The position numbers were made by a program, and so were the translations under genes. A DNA stretch of 64,000 bases from CBDAQA01 sp965198865. GTDB taxonomy: Bacteria > Planctomycetota > Phycisphaerae > Tepidisphaerales > Tepidisphaeraceae. Below the pieces are notes generated by a model. That model was not told the origin of the DNA, made no database searches, and saw only the letters and a program-made list of their open reading frames with translations. Each line of letters starts with the position of its first letter. Position 1 is the first letter of the stretch. The stretch lies in NCBI GenBank assembly GCA_965198865.1, contig CBDAQA010000010.1, forward strand, positions 62,001-126,000, written 5' to 3'. Positions 24,724 through 33,254 of the stretch are shown here, piece by piece.

Positions 24724-27170
24724 CACTTCCCCCCATCCGCCAGGTTCCGGTAGTACTGCTCGACCATCCCCCCGTACGCCGCCGGCACCGGGTCCCGCTG
24801 CGCCTGCTCCACCGCCGCCCGGTCCCGCGGCGGCAGCCCGACGAACGCCCCGCCCCCATGCACGTCCCCCCGCGGCAAGCTCGGCGCCGCCGACGCCACC
24901 GCCCCCGGCGTCGCCTTGTCCCCGTCGTTCCGCGGCTGCCCCGGCATCGGCTGCCCAGGCGTCGGTTGACCGGGCGTCGGCTGCCCCGCCGCCGCCACCT
25001 GCGCCGCCATCATCGCGTTCGCCATCGCCGCCCGCGCCGCCTCGGCGTGGCCCGCCGCGTCGTTCGACTGCCCCTTCGCCAGCGCGTCCGCCGCCTGCTT
25101 GAGGTCCCCCTGCGCCTGCTCCATCGCCTGCCGCCCGCTCTGCCCCAGCAGCCCCTGGTCCGACGCCGATGCCTTCGATGCCGCCGCCATGGCCTGCTGC
25201 AGGTCGCCCGACGCCGCCTGCGCCTGTCCCCCCTTCGCCTCGCCCGCCGCCTTCGTCGCCAGGTCGCCCGCCGCCTGCAACTGCGACGTCACCGCCGATA
25301 GCGCCGCCGCATTTCCCGGCACCTTCAACCCCTTCGCCGCCGCCAGTTGCTCGTCCAACGCCCCCTTCGCCGCGGCCAACTGCGTCAACGCCTCCCGCTG
25401 CGCCACCAGGGCGTTCGCCCGATCGTCGGCATCCACCTTCCGCTGCGCATCCTCCATTGCCCCCCGCGCCGCGTTGACCGCCTTGCTCGCCGCCTCGCCC
25501 TGAGGCAGCTCCTTCACCGCATCTTGTGCCGCGTCCGCCGCCCCCTTGGCGGCCCGCTGTTGCTCGCCGGCACCCTTGGCCCCGCCGGCGGTCGACGCCA
25601 TCGCGTTGGCCTGCTTCACCATGGCCGCCGCCACCTGGTCCCGCGCCGACTCGGCCTTGGCCGTCGCGTCCTGCTGCTTCGCCGCCGCCGCCTGCCGTTG
25701 CTGGATCGCCTCGCCCGCCTTGGCCAACTGATCCGCCGCTGCCTTTTGCTTCGCGACCGCCTCGGCCCGGTGCCCCTGCTCCAGCGACTTCTGCGCCGCC
25801 GCCATCTGCCCCGCCGCCGCGTCGATCGCCTTCGCCGCCTCGGGGTTCTTCGCCCCGACGTCGGCCTTCAGGTCCTGCGCCTGATCGCCCAGCTTCGCCT
25901 GCTCCGCCGCCAGCGCCGCCGGGTCGACGTGATCCTTCCGCGCAGCCTCCGTCTTGTTCGCCAGCGCCTGCTGTTGCTTCTGCAGATCGCCCGCCCGCGC
26001 CGCCGGGTCTTTCTGCGGCCCATCCGCCACCGCCGGCGCGTCCTGCTTCGCCTGCTCGGCCACCGCCGCCCGCGCCTGCTCCAGCTGCGCCAGCGCCGCC
26101 TGCTCCTGCTTCGCCGCCTGATCACGACGGTTGTTCGACAGGGACGCATCCGCCTGCCGCATCGCGTCGGCCGCGTTCTTCAACGGCCCCGCCGCCGCCG
26201 GCGCGGCGTCGGCGGCATCGCGCTTCGCCTGCTCCGTCTGGTCGGCCACCTCCGCCTGGTGGTGCTCCGCCGCCGCAAGCTGCGGCTTGTCCCGCGTCCC
26301 CTGCGTCTGGGCGAGGACCCCCTTCTGCTCCGCGATCGCCTGGTCGATCCGCTCCGCCGCTTGCTGCAACTGCTCGTCCCGCGACACCGCCGGCCCCACC
26401 TGCCTCGCCATGTCGCGCAGCGCGTCGCGAACCGCCTGCTCCCCCGCCGCCGCCACCATGGGCCGGTCGGCCTTCAGGTCGTCCGCCGCCGTCGCCGCCC
26501 GCCTCGCCACCTCGTCCGCATGCTCCGCCGCGGCCGCCGCCGTCGGGTCGGCATCCGCCTGCTTCGCCAGCCCCTTCAGATCCGCCATCGCCGTGGCCAC
26601 GTCCGCCTGCAGCCGTCGCTGCTCGGCCTGCGCCGCCCGCATCTGGTCCCGGTCCTCGACCGACCGCCCCTTGGGTCCCTTGGTCCGCGACTGCTCCACC
26701 GTCGTCCGCAGGTTCGCCGCCTGCCGATCAGCCAACGCGTTCAGCCGACCCGCCAATTCCCCCGCCGCCTGCTGGCGCTGGTACTGCCGCAGCAGCGCCC
26801 CCAGCTGCGCGACGATGTCCTGCTGCCCCGCGTGCGCCTCGCCCACATGGTCCTGCCGCAGCAGGTCGGCCACCCGCCGCATCTGCTCCGCCGACAGCTT
26901 CCCCAGCACGTCCCGCACGGCCGACAGCGTCCGCACGTCCTCCCCGCCGCCCAGCCCGTTCTCGCGGAACTCCGCGATCGCCCCGTCCAGTTGCTCCGCC
27001 ACGGTTGCCGTGCGCGCCGAGATCGCCACCTGCCGATCCGCCGTCTCCCCTAACGGCTCGGCGAACACCCGCGCGTTCGCCAGACACACCAGCGGCAGGG
27101 TTGCTTTAGCAACCCGGATCACCCGCCCCAAACGTGTGTATTGCTTCATGTCCATCCGCGCTCCCACCAT
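24723..27170 (-). CDS. Ala/Gln-rich coiled-coil exported protein
   Basis: About 815 residues, beginning at ATG 27170 (overlapping the upstream stop as TGATG; GTG 27173 is the alternative). A probable signal/anchor (LGRVIRVAKATLPLVCLANA) is followed by very long helical segments made almost entirely of Ala, Gln, Lys, Glu and Asp (AKQEQAALAQLEQARAAVAE, ADQTEQAKRDAADAAP), typical of extended coiled coils. A short proline-rich run PTPGQPTPGQPMPGQP and a tail VEQYYRNLADGGK end the protein; that tail is shared by many planctomycete homologues in MoxR clusters. Its function is unknown; position suggests assembly with the neighbouring large membrane protein. Confidence 0.75.
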   Translation of the reverse strand: MVGARMDMKQYTRLGRVIRVAKATLPLVCLANARVFAEPLGETADRQVAISARTATVAEQLDGAIAEFRENGLGGGEDVRTLSAVRDVLGKLSAEQMRRVADLLRQDHVGEAHAGQQDIVAQLGALLRQYQRQQAAGELAGRLNALADRQAANLRTTVEQSRTKGPKGRSVEDRDQMRAAQAEQRRLQADVATAMADLKGLAKQADADPTAAAAAEHADEVARRAATAADDLKADRPMVAAAGEQAVRDALRDMARQVGPAVSRDEQLQQAAERIDQAIAEQKGVLAQTQGTRDKPQLAAAEHHQAEVADQTEQAKRDAADAAPAAAGPLKNAADAMRQADASLSNNRRDQAAKQEQAALAQLEQARAAVAEQAKQDAPAVADGPQKDPAARAGDLQKQQQALANKTEAARKDHVDPAALAAEQAKLGDQAQDLKADVGAKNPEAAKAIDAAAGQMAAAQKSLEQGHRAEAVAKQKAAADQLAKAGEAIQQRQAAAAKQQDATAKAESARDQVAAAMVKQANAMASTAGGAKGAGEQQRAAKGAADAAQDAVKELPQGEAASKAVNAARGAMEDAQRKVDADDRANALVAQREALTQLAAAKGALDEQLAAAKGLKVPGNAAALSAVTSQLQAAGDLATKAAGEAKGGQAQAASGDLQQAMAAASKASASDQGLLGQSGRQAMEQAQGDLKQAADALAKGQSNDAAGHAEAARAAMANAMMAAQVAAAGQPTPGQPTPGQPMPGQPRNDGDKATPGAVASAAPSLPRGDVHGGGAFVGLPPRDRAAVEQAQRDPVPAAYGGMVEQYYRNLADGGK

Positions 27171-29881
27171 CACCTACCCCCGCCTGGCCGCGTTGTTGGC
27201 CCCACCATCGTACCCACCCTGTCGGTGAGGTCCCGCTGGTCGTCGGACACGTCCTTCACGCGCCCCAGGTAATCGCCCAGCCGCACCATCAGTTCCTGCC
27301 GCTTCTCCGCCTCGTCCACCACGCGCAGCTTTCGGTGTTCACTGCTCCCCATGCCCGGCCCCGACAGCGCGTTCGCGTCGGCCGCCTCGGCCCACAGGTC
27401 AATCGTGTCCCCCACCGCCGGCCGCACGGGCAACGTCGACAGATCCCACGCCAGCTTCCGCACCACGTGCGGCGTCGGCCGCGCCGGCAGTTCCACCGGC
27501 ACCGAGCTCGCCGCCCCGCCCGGCAGCCCGCCGATCTCCGCCGCCGTCGGCACGTGAACCGCGCGCGGCTCCGCCGCCATCGCCCGCACCTGATCCGCCG
27601 GCACGGCCCGCGCGTAGAGCCGCACCTCGTCCAGCCCGCCGTCGAACGGCTGCTTCCCATCCGGCGTGTTCCCGAACAGCATCGGTCCCCCCGCCGTCTC
27701 GCGCGCCGGCCCCGTCACCGTCGCCGCCCCGTCCACGTACAGCGTGAGCCGCCCCGCCGGTCCATCTTGGACGATTGCCACGTGATGCCACCCGCCCGTC
27801 GCCATCGGCCCGACCAGGTCCCCACTGGCCGACGCCGCCACGAAGTGCCCGCCCGGCCCGATCCCGATCCCCGACCATCTCCCGCCCCATCGTCCCACCG
27901 CCACCACCGCCTGCCACGTCGGCGTCACCGGCCCCACCGCCACCCACGCGGACAGCGTGAAGCTCTCATCCGCGCGGAACTGCGTCGCGCCCGTCTCCGC
28001 CAGCTCCACGTGCGGGCTCCGCTTGCCCGCGCCGGGGTGGACGCCGAACTGGATCGCCGTCCCCACCTTCCCCGGCGCGCGCGCGGCGTCGAACACCGTG
28101 CCATCGGCCAGCCCCACCGCGTCGCGCACGAACCCCGGCTCGGCGTCGTCCATCGGCCAGTACCCCACCAGCCCGTCCGCATCGGGCGGCGGCACGTACG
28201 GGTCGGTCCGCCGGAACAGGCAACCGTGCGGCACGATCTGCGTCGGCACCCGCCGCCCCCGCCACGTGAGCCGCGCCTCGCCGCCCGGCGTCGCCGTCGT
28301 CGTCACCACGATCGGCACCATCCGCCCCGCCTGCAGCGTCACCGGCTCGCGGCTGGCGTTGTGCCCGTCGACCACCACGTCCACCCCGCCCCGGTTGTCG
28401 AACCAGTACGTGTCCGATACGGCCGGCCGAATGCACCCCACCCATCGCGCCAAGAACGACCGGTTCCCATCCACCCCCGGCGGCGGCGGCGATGCGCCCC
28501 AGCCAAAGTTGATGTCCGGGTCGACCCGCGTCACCCCCGCCGCCCCATACGTGCCCGTCAGCCCGTTCGGGTCGTCATCCACCGCCACCGTTTGCCCCGC
28601 CTTGGTGATCCGGTACCGCAGCGACAGCCTCGCCACGCCGTAGTCGTCGTCGGCCTCCATCGCCACGGTCGGCCGGGCCATCGGCGTCACGGTCACGTCC
28701 GCCGCCGGCGCCGTCAGCCGCACGGTCGGCGGTCGATCGGTCACCTGGTCGATTCGGTACACGACCGGATCCCGGCCCTTCAGCCCATCGGTCGACACGA
28801 GCGCGATCGTGAACCCCGTCGCCGCGGGCGGGATGTCCGCCTCGGGCATCAGCAGCAGCAGGCTGCGCGACAGCGGCACGTCGACGCTCGTCCCCACGAA
28901 GTGGACCGTCCCCTCGGCCGGCACGTTGGTCGTGATCGCCAGCCCCAGCTTGCTCCCGGCCGGCACCGACAGGTCCCACGGCGACCGCTCCCGCGCCTTG
29001 AGCCCCGTGTACTCCGGCGGCGTCACCAGGCACCGCAGCCCCAGCACCGCCGGCCGGTCGGCCACCCGCACGTGGTACTCGCCCGACTCGTCGTCCCCGA
29101 TGGCGAAGCGATACGCGAACGGTTCCTGCGCGTTCTCGATCGCCCGCTCGAACCGATTGCCCGCCCCCGCGGCGCTGAGCGTGGCGGTCGCCCCGGACCC
29201 ATACCGGATCAACACCCGACCGACCGCCGGCACCACGCCGGTCGCCGTGGCCGACAGCGTCACTGGATCTCCGCGCGCCGCGACCATCTCCCCGCTGGTC
29301 ACGGCAACGAACGTCCGGTGCGGGTACGGGACGCCCGGCACCAGCAGCGCCCGCTGCGCCAGCGCCACGCTCGTTCGCCCCCCGCACGCGAACGCAATCA
29401 GGATCGCCAGCACCACCGCCGCGCTCGCCACGGCCAGCCGCTTGAGGTCGCGCACCGGCACGACCACGGCGAAGTCCACGTCCGCCGCCGCCGCCTCGGC
29501 CTGTCGGACGACGGCCCGCGCCATGCTCGGCGAGTCGCCTGCCCCCACCCCCGCCGGCCGCATGAACTGCACCGCCGAGATCAGCCGGCTCGCGAATGCC
29601 GGCACCGCCCGCTCCACCCACAGCGCCGCCTGCTCCAGGTCCGGGCCACGCACGACCGGCAGCAACCCGCGCCACACCAGCAGCGCGAGCGACGCCACGC
29701 CGTAGCAACACAGCAACACGGCCCGGGCCGCGTACGGCAGGTCCATCCACTGGTCGAGCAGCATCCCGCCCGCCAGGCACAGCACCGCGATGGCGGCGAT
29801 GGCGATCACCGCCGTGCCGAGCGACACCGCCGCGTGGCGACGGCGGACGCCGTTCAACTTGTCGATCAACGGGCTACGCAT
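27170..29881 (-). CDS. Large membrane protein (DUF4175-like) with inserted PA14 and LamG domains
   Basis: 903 residues. Two N-terminal membrane helices (VSLGTAVIAIAAIAVLCLAG, AVLLCCYGVASLALLVW) and a third (LAVASAAVVLAILIAFACGG) precede Ig-like domains. The block MEADDDYGVARLSLRYRI is interrupted by a PA14-like domain (NRSFLARWVGCIRPAVSDTY ... GGVDVVVDGHNASREP) and a LamG/concanavalin-like domain (GLVGYWPMDDAEPGF, ESFTLSAWVAVG). It resumes with WDLSTLPVRPAVGDTIDLWA, DANALSGPGMGSSEHRKLRV and a helical tail QELMVRLGDYL. PA14 and LamG bind carbohydrates, so it may contact surface polysaccharide. No catalytic site is recognised. Confidence 0.8.
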   Translation of the reverse strand: MRSPLIDKLNGVRRRHAAVSLGTAVIAIAAIAVLCLAGGMLLDQWMDLPYAARAVLLCCYGVASLALLVWRGLLPVVRGPDLEQAALWVERAVPAFASRLISAVQFMRPAGVGAGDSPSMARAVVRQAEAAAADVDFAVVVPVRDLKRLAVASAAVVLAILIAFACGGRTSVALAQRALLVPGVPYPHRTFVAVTSGEMVAARGDPVTLSATATGVVPAVGRVLIRYGSGATATLSAAGAGNRFERAIENAQEPFAYRFAIGDDESGEYHVRVADRPAVLGLRCLVTPPEYTGLKARERSPWDLSVPAGSKLGLAITTNVPAEGTVHFVGTSVDVPLSRSLLLLMPEADIPPAATGFTIALVSTDGLKGRDPVVYRIDQVTDRPPTVRLTAPAADVTVTPMARPTVAMEADDDYGVARLSLRYRITKAGQTVAVDDDPNGLTGTYGAAGVTRVDPDINFGWGASPPPPGVDGNRSFLARWVGCIRPAVSDTYWFDNRGGVDVVVDGHNASREPVTLQAGRMVPIVVTTTATPGGEARLTWRGRRVPTQIVPHGCLFRRTDPYVPPPDADGLVGYWPMDDAEPGFVRDAVGLADGTVFDAARAPGKVGTAIQFGVHPGAGKRSPHVELAETGATQFRADESFTLSAWVAVGPVTPTWQAVVAVGRWGGRWSGIGIGPGGHFVAASASGDLVGPMATGGWHHVAIVQDGPAGRLTLYVDGAATVTGPARETAGGPMLFGNTPDGKQPFDGGLDEVRLYARAVPADQVRAMAAEPRAVHVPTAAEIGGLPGGAASSVPVELPARPTPHVVRKLAWDLSTLPVRPAVGDTIDLWAEAADANALSGPGMGSSEHRKLRVVDEAEKRQELMVRLGDYLGRVKDVSDDQRDLTDRVGTMVGPTTRPGGGR

Positions 29882-30104
29882 CGGCTCGTCCCACTCTACC
29901 GTCCCTCACCAGGGGCGTTGGCCCGGCCCGCGGCGTGCGGTGCCGACGTGCGCCACAGTGCGCCACTATGCGCCACTCTCCGCCCCGCCCCCGGCTGGTA
30001 CCGAATCATCATAAGTCACTGATTAACTATTACTTACACAAGAGATGCCGACGCGCCACATTCGGAGGTGGCGCACGGGTCCGCGGCGGGACATCGGCCC
30101 GCGG

Positions 30105-30758
30105 TCAGACGGCTTGCGGCTCAATCGTGTGTTTCCGTCGAGCGCCGCACTCGGGGCACCGGCCGGGCGTGGCCCGCAGGTCGTAGCCGCAGGCGGGGCA
30201 GAGGGTTTGAGCCGCACGTCGGCGAGCACGCAAGGCACGCCGATGACGGAGTCCCCAGAGTAGCGGCAGAACTGCGGACGCCACGATCGGTGACCAAGTG
30301 GGCAGTTCGACGGCGATCATCTTCCCACGCGATGTCGAATAAGAATATTCACCGGACGACGCGACGAGATGCCAAGCTTTGGCCGCATCGGGGACGTACG
30401 CCTTGTAGCTGACGTTGAAAAGGCTGGGCACCAGATCAGCCCAATGCGCCTCCCCCGTCGTATGAGCGAAGCCGTCTTCGGCCACTATGTCCAGTCTGCT
30501 CATAATTTCGCAATGTTGCCCGAAGAAGAGCATGCCGTTGCTGCCGCTCAAGAAGTCATACGCTTGGCCGGCCGCGAGAGCGTCAGGCGAATGCGAGTGG
30601 GAGGTGAACTGCCACGACCACCGATCCTTCACGAATTGCTGCCGGACCCAAAGCCCCGTCAAAAGCATGCACAGCGCCAACGACACCGCCGAGGCGGCGG
30701 TGAACAGTTGCCGGCCAAGGCGGCGGGCGAAGCGCTTTCGCCGGTTGTTCGTCACCAT
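30105..30758 (-). CDS. Membrane protein with C-terminal zinc ribbon
   Basis: About 217 residues from ATG 30758. One N-terminal membrane helix (LFTAASAVSLALCMLLTGLW), an extracellular-looking middle (GQAYDFLSGSNGMLFFGQH), a second hydrophobic segment (SPIVASAVLPLLWGL), a basic stretch, and a cytoplasmic zinc ribbon CPACGYDLRATPGRCPECGA. This arrangement is a planctomycete hallmark of unknown function. It lies inside the MoxR/VWA cluster but looks unrelated to it. The same ribbon occurs as a fragment at 2464-2688. The 223 bases to the next gene hold only an AT-rich patch near 30006-30048. Confidence 0.8.
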   Translation of the reverse strand: MVTNNRRKRFARRLGRQLFTAASAVSLALCMLLTGLWVRQQFVKDRWSWQFTSHSHSPDALAAGQAYDFLSGSNGMLFFGQHCEIMSRLDIVAEDGFAHTTGEAHWADLVPSLFNVSYKAYVPDAAKAWHLVASSGEYSYSTSRGKMIAVELPTWSPIVASAVLPLLWGLRHRRALRARRRAAQTLCPACGYDLRATPGRCPECGARRKHTIEPQAV

Positions 30759-30821
30759 CGTTTCCCGGGTTGCAACCGCTCGATCCACCTTGCAGAGCCC
30801 CCACCGCTAAACCGGTCACGC

Positions 30822-33161
30822 TCACCGCAGGTGCGCCGCCCGCCGCACGATCCACTCTGCCGTCGCCACGGCGACCATCAGCACGAAGTAGGCCGGCGTC
30901 GACCAGAGCGACACGTCGATGGTCGACACCGCCGCGTCGGCCGCGGCTGCCTTCACGGCGTCGGGCAGCCGGATCAGATCCTCCTCGCGGAAGAACGCAC
31001 CGCCGCTGGCCTTGGCCATCTCGCGCAGCAGCGGCTCGTTCATCGACGTGGCCGACAGCTCGCGCGACGTCGCCGCAACCGCGAATGCCGCCTCGGCCTT
31101 GGCGTCGCGGTCCAGGCGATAGGTGTAGTCGCCCGCAGCCGTGGCGACGAGTTCACCGCGGTAGACGCCGGGCTCGTCGGCCACGGCCGACAGCGCCAGC
31201 GGCGTCGCGCGGCCGGCGATCGTCAGCACGCCCGGCACGGCTGGATCGGCCAGCGGCGCAAACCCGCCGGTGTAGACGCGGGCCGTGATGGTCACCCGGT
31301 CGCCCAGCCCGTACGTCGGTCGGTCGGTCGCCACTTGAGCCGTGCGCGACTCGCCGAGCAGGTGGGGCAACGCCAGCCGCTGCACCAGCTGTGCCCAGAA
31401 CGTCGTGAAGAGGCGATCACCGCCGTCGCGCCGCCAGCGCCAGGTGTTGTCGGTGCCGACGTACATCGCCTGCCCGCGCCCGTACGGCTGCACGGCCAGC
31501 ACCGACCGCGTGTCGTCGGCCGGGTCGAGCAGCAGCGACTCGGCCCCGGGCTTGGCGACGGCCGGCAGGTCCCAGTAGATCGGCGGCAGCGCCGCCCACG
31601 CTGCCTCTGATGCCGCCGGGTCGGCCGTTAGCCGCATCATCGGGCTTCGCGTGCCGGCCTCGGTCCGCTTGAGCGTGATGGCGTGGGCACCATCGGCCGC
31701 GCGGGCCGTGGCCGGATCGACCGGCAACAGCTTCGCGAGTGGCGTCCCGGCGTAGCCGCCGATCCCGAATCGCTTCCCCGGCACCACCAGCAGCCCGCCG
31801 CCGAACTGGTCGACGAACTGCGCGAGCGCCCCCACCTGCGCCGCCGAGAAGCCGCCCGGGTCGACGTCGCCGAGGATCACCAGGTCGTAGTGGTCGAACA
31901 GCTCCGCCTTGTCGGCCGGGAACGCCGACACGTACGGCGACGCCGGGTCGGCCGAGGTGCCGGGGTCGGCGCCCTGCAGCAGGCACTTCAGCGAAACGCG
32001 GCGATCGTCCAGCAGCGATGCCTGGAGGAACTTGAACCCCCAGCGCGGGGACGAGTCGACCAGCAGCACCTTCAGCTTGCCGTCGACCACGCGGAGCCGG
32101 GCCTCGGCCGAGTTGTTGGCGGGGGTCGCTTCGTCGGGCCGGGGGGCGATCGATGCCGACAGCACGAACGACCCCGCCGCCTGCGGCGTGGCGCGCATCG
32201 CGATCGCCTGCTCGGCACCGGTGAAGGTGACGTCCTGCCGGTCGACGGTCGCGTCGCCCAGCTTGAGGACGAGGTGCCCGACCTGCCCGGCCAGGCCGAC
32301 GCCGCGCACGCGCACGGTGACCGGCACGTCGTCCCTCACGAACGACACGTCGGGGGCGAAGAGGTCGGACACGATGATGTCGCGGGCGTCGGACACGCCG
32401 ACGCCGTAGATGAGCAGTGGCACGCCTTGACCACCGGCTGCTGTGGCCGCGGCCACCGGGCTGCCGCCGGCGTTGGACTGGCCGTCGGTGACCAGCACGA
32501 CGGCCGCCACCGACTGGCCCCGGCCGCGCGCCAGGGTTGAGCGAATGGCGTCGCCCAACGGCGTCGACGGGCCGGCGGCCGTCAGGTGGTCGACGGCGTC
32601 GAGGTCGGCCACGCCGTCGGGCCGGCCGAAGGTCGACAGGCGGACGTCGCCGTCGCGGCCGAGCCGGCCCAGCAGGTCGAGGCGACGGTTGGCGAACGCC
32701 GAGCGCACCAGCTCGACGCGGGAGGGCGTGGGGGGCTTCGCGACCGTGCCCATGGGCTGGTTGAGCCCTTTGGCCGGGTCGAGCGCATCCTGGGCGATCA
32801 GCGCCCGGCGGACGTCGGCGTCGGCCGGGCGGGCGTCGCGCAGGGCCATGCTGGCCGAATCGTCGAACAGCAGCACGACCGACCGCCGCGACGGCGTGTG
32901 GATCGACAGCCGGACGACGGGGTCAACGATGGCGAGCAGGATCAGCCCCAGCAGCGCAGCCCGCAGGCCGGCCATCAGGTGGGCGAACCGGCCGGTCGAT
33001 CGGCGGTAGCTCCAGACGACGGCGGCAGCGAGGGCAACGAGCACCACCATTGCCGGCATTAGCCACCGCCCGTTGGCGAGCGACACGGCCGCGGCCGTGA
33101 CGGTGCTGCCCGGCGGGGCGGCGCCGGCGGCGAACGAGCGGATGAGCAGGCGGTCAAACAT
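30822..33161 (-). CDS. Membrane-anchored VWA protein with glutamine-amidotransferase-like domain
   Basis: Start ATG 33161 (GTG 33173 possible). Two N-terminal membrane helices (PAMVVLVALAAAVVWSY, LMAGLRAALLGLILLAIV) precede a von Willebrand A domain with the MIDAS start VVLLFDDSASMALRD and VAAVVLVTDGQSNAGG. An Ig-like region follows, then a class I glutamine-amidotransferase-like region (VLLVDSSPRWGFKFLQASL, DHYDLVILGDVDPGGFSAAQ, GGGLLVVPGKRFGIGGY) without a visible catalytic Cys. A final hydrophobic segment (AYFVLMVAVATAEWIV) anchors the C-terminus. It works with the adjacent BatA-like protein in the MoxR system. Confidence 0.87.
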   Translation of the reverse strand: MFDRLLIRSFAAGAAPPGSTVTAAAVSLANGRWLMPAMVVLVALAAAVVWSYRRSTGRFAHLMAGLRAALLGLILLAIVDPVVRLSIHTPSRRSVVLLFDDSASMALRDARPADADVRRALIAQDALDPAKGLNQPMGTVAKPPTPSRVELVRSAFANRRLDLLGRLGRDGDVRLSTFGRPDGVADLDAVDHLTAAGPSTPLGDAIRSTLARGRGQSVAAVVLVTDGQSNAGGSPVAAATAAGGQGVPLLIYGVGVSDARDIIVSDLFAPDVSFVRDDVPVTVRVRGVGLAGQVGHLVLKLGDATVDRQDVTFTGAEQAIAMRATPQAAGSFVLSASIAPRPDEATPANNSAEARLRVVDGKLKVLLVDSSPRWGFKFLQASLLDDRRVSLKCLLQGADPGTSADPASPYVSAFPADKAELFDHYDLVILGDVDPGGFSAAQVGALAQFVDQFGGGLLVVPGKRFGIGGYAGTPLAKLLPVDPATARAADGAHAITLKRTEAGTRSPMMRLTADPAASEAAWAALPPIYWDLPAVAKPGAESLLLDPADDTRSVLAVQPYGRGQAMYVGTDNTWRWRRDGGDRLFTTFWAQLVQRLALPHLLGESRTAQVATDRPTYGLGDRVTITARVYTGGFAPLADPAVPGVLTIAGRATPLALSAVADEPGVYRGELVATAAGDYTYRLDRDAKAEAAFAVAATSRELSATSMNEPLLREMAKASGGAFFREEDLIRLPDAVKAAAADAAVSTIDVSLWSTPAYFVLMVAVATAEWIVRRAAHLR

Positions 33162-33254
33162 CGTGGACGACACTCGGAGCCCGGCGGCTGGGCCGCGGGA
33201 TGTTCTACCATCGCCAGCAGGACCCGCGGCGGAGCCGCGGGGCTCTGTTGGTTC

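Noticed and set aside
22493..24859. One 788-codon minus-strand gene covering this range
   Set aside because: The 5' two-thirds is out of frame with the toroid-repeat gene. Two genes with overlapping stop and start explain the region better.
29948..29985. Three TGCGCCAC direct repeats upstream of the PA14/LamG protein gene
   Set aside because: Short and imperfectly spaced; could be an operator but nothing else supports it.
30006..30048. AT-rich patch (TTAACTATTACTTACAC) as promoter of the 27170-29881 gene
   Set aside because: No convincing -35/-10 pair on the minus strand with correct spacing, and the gene may be read from the upstream operon.
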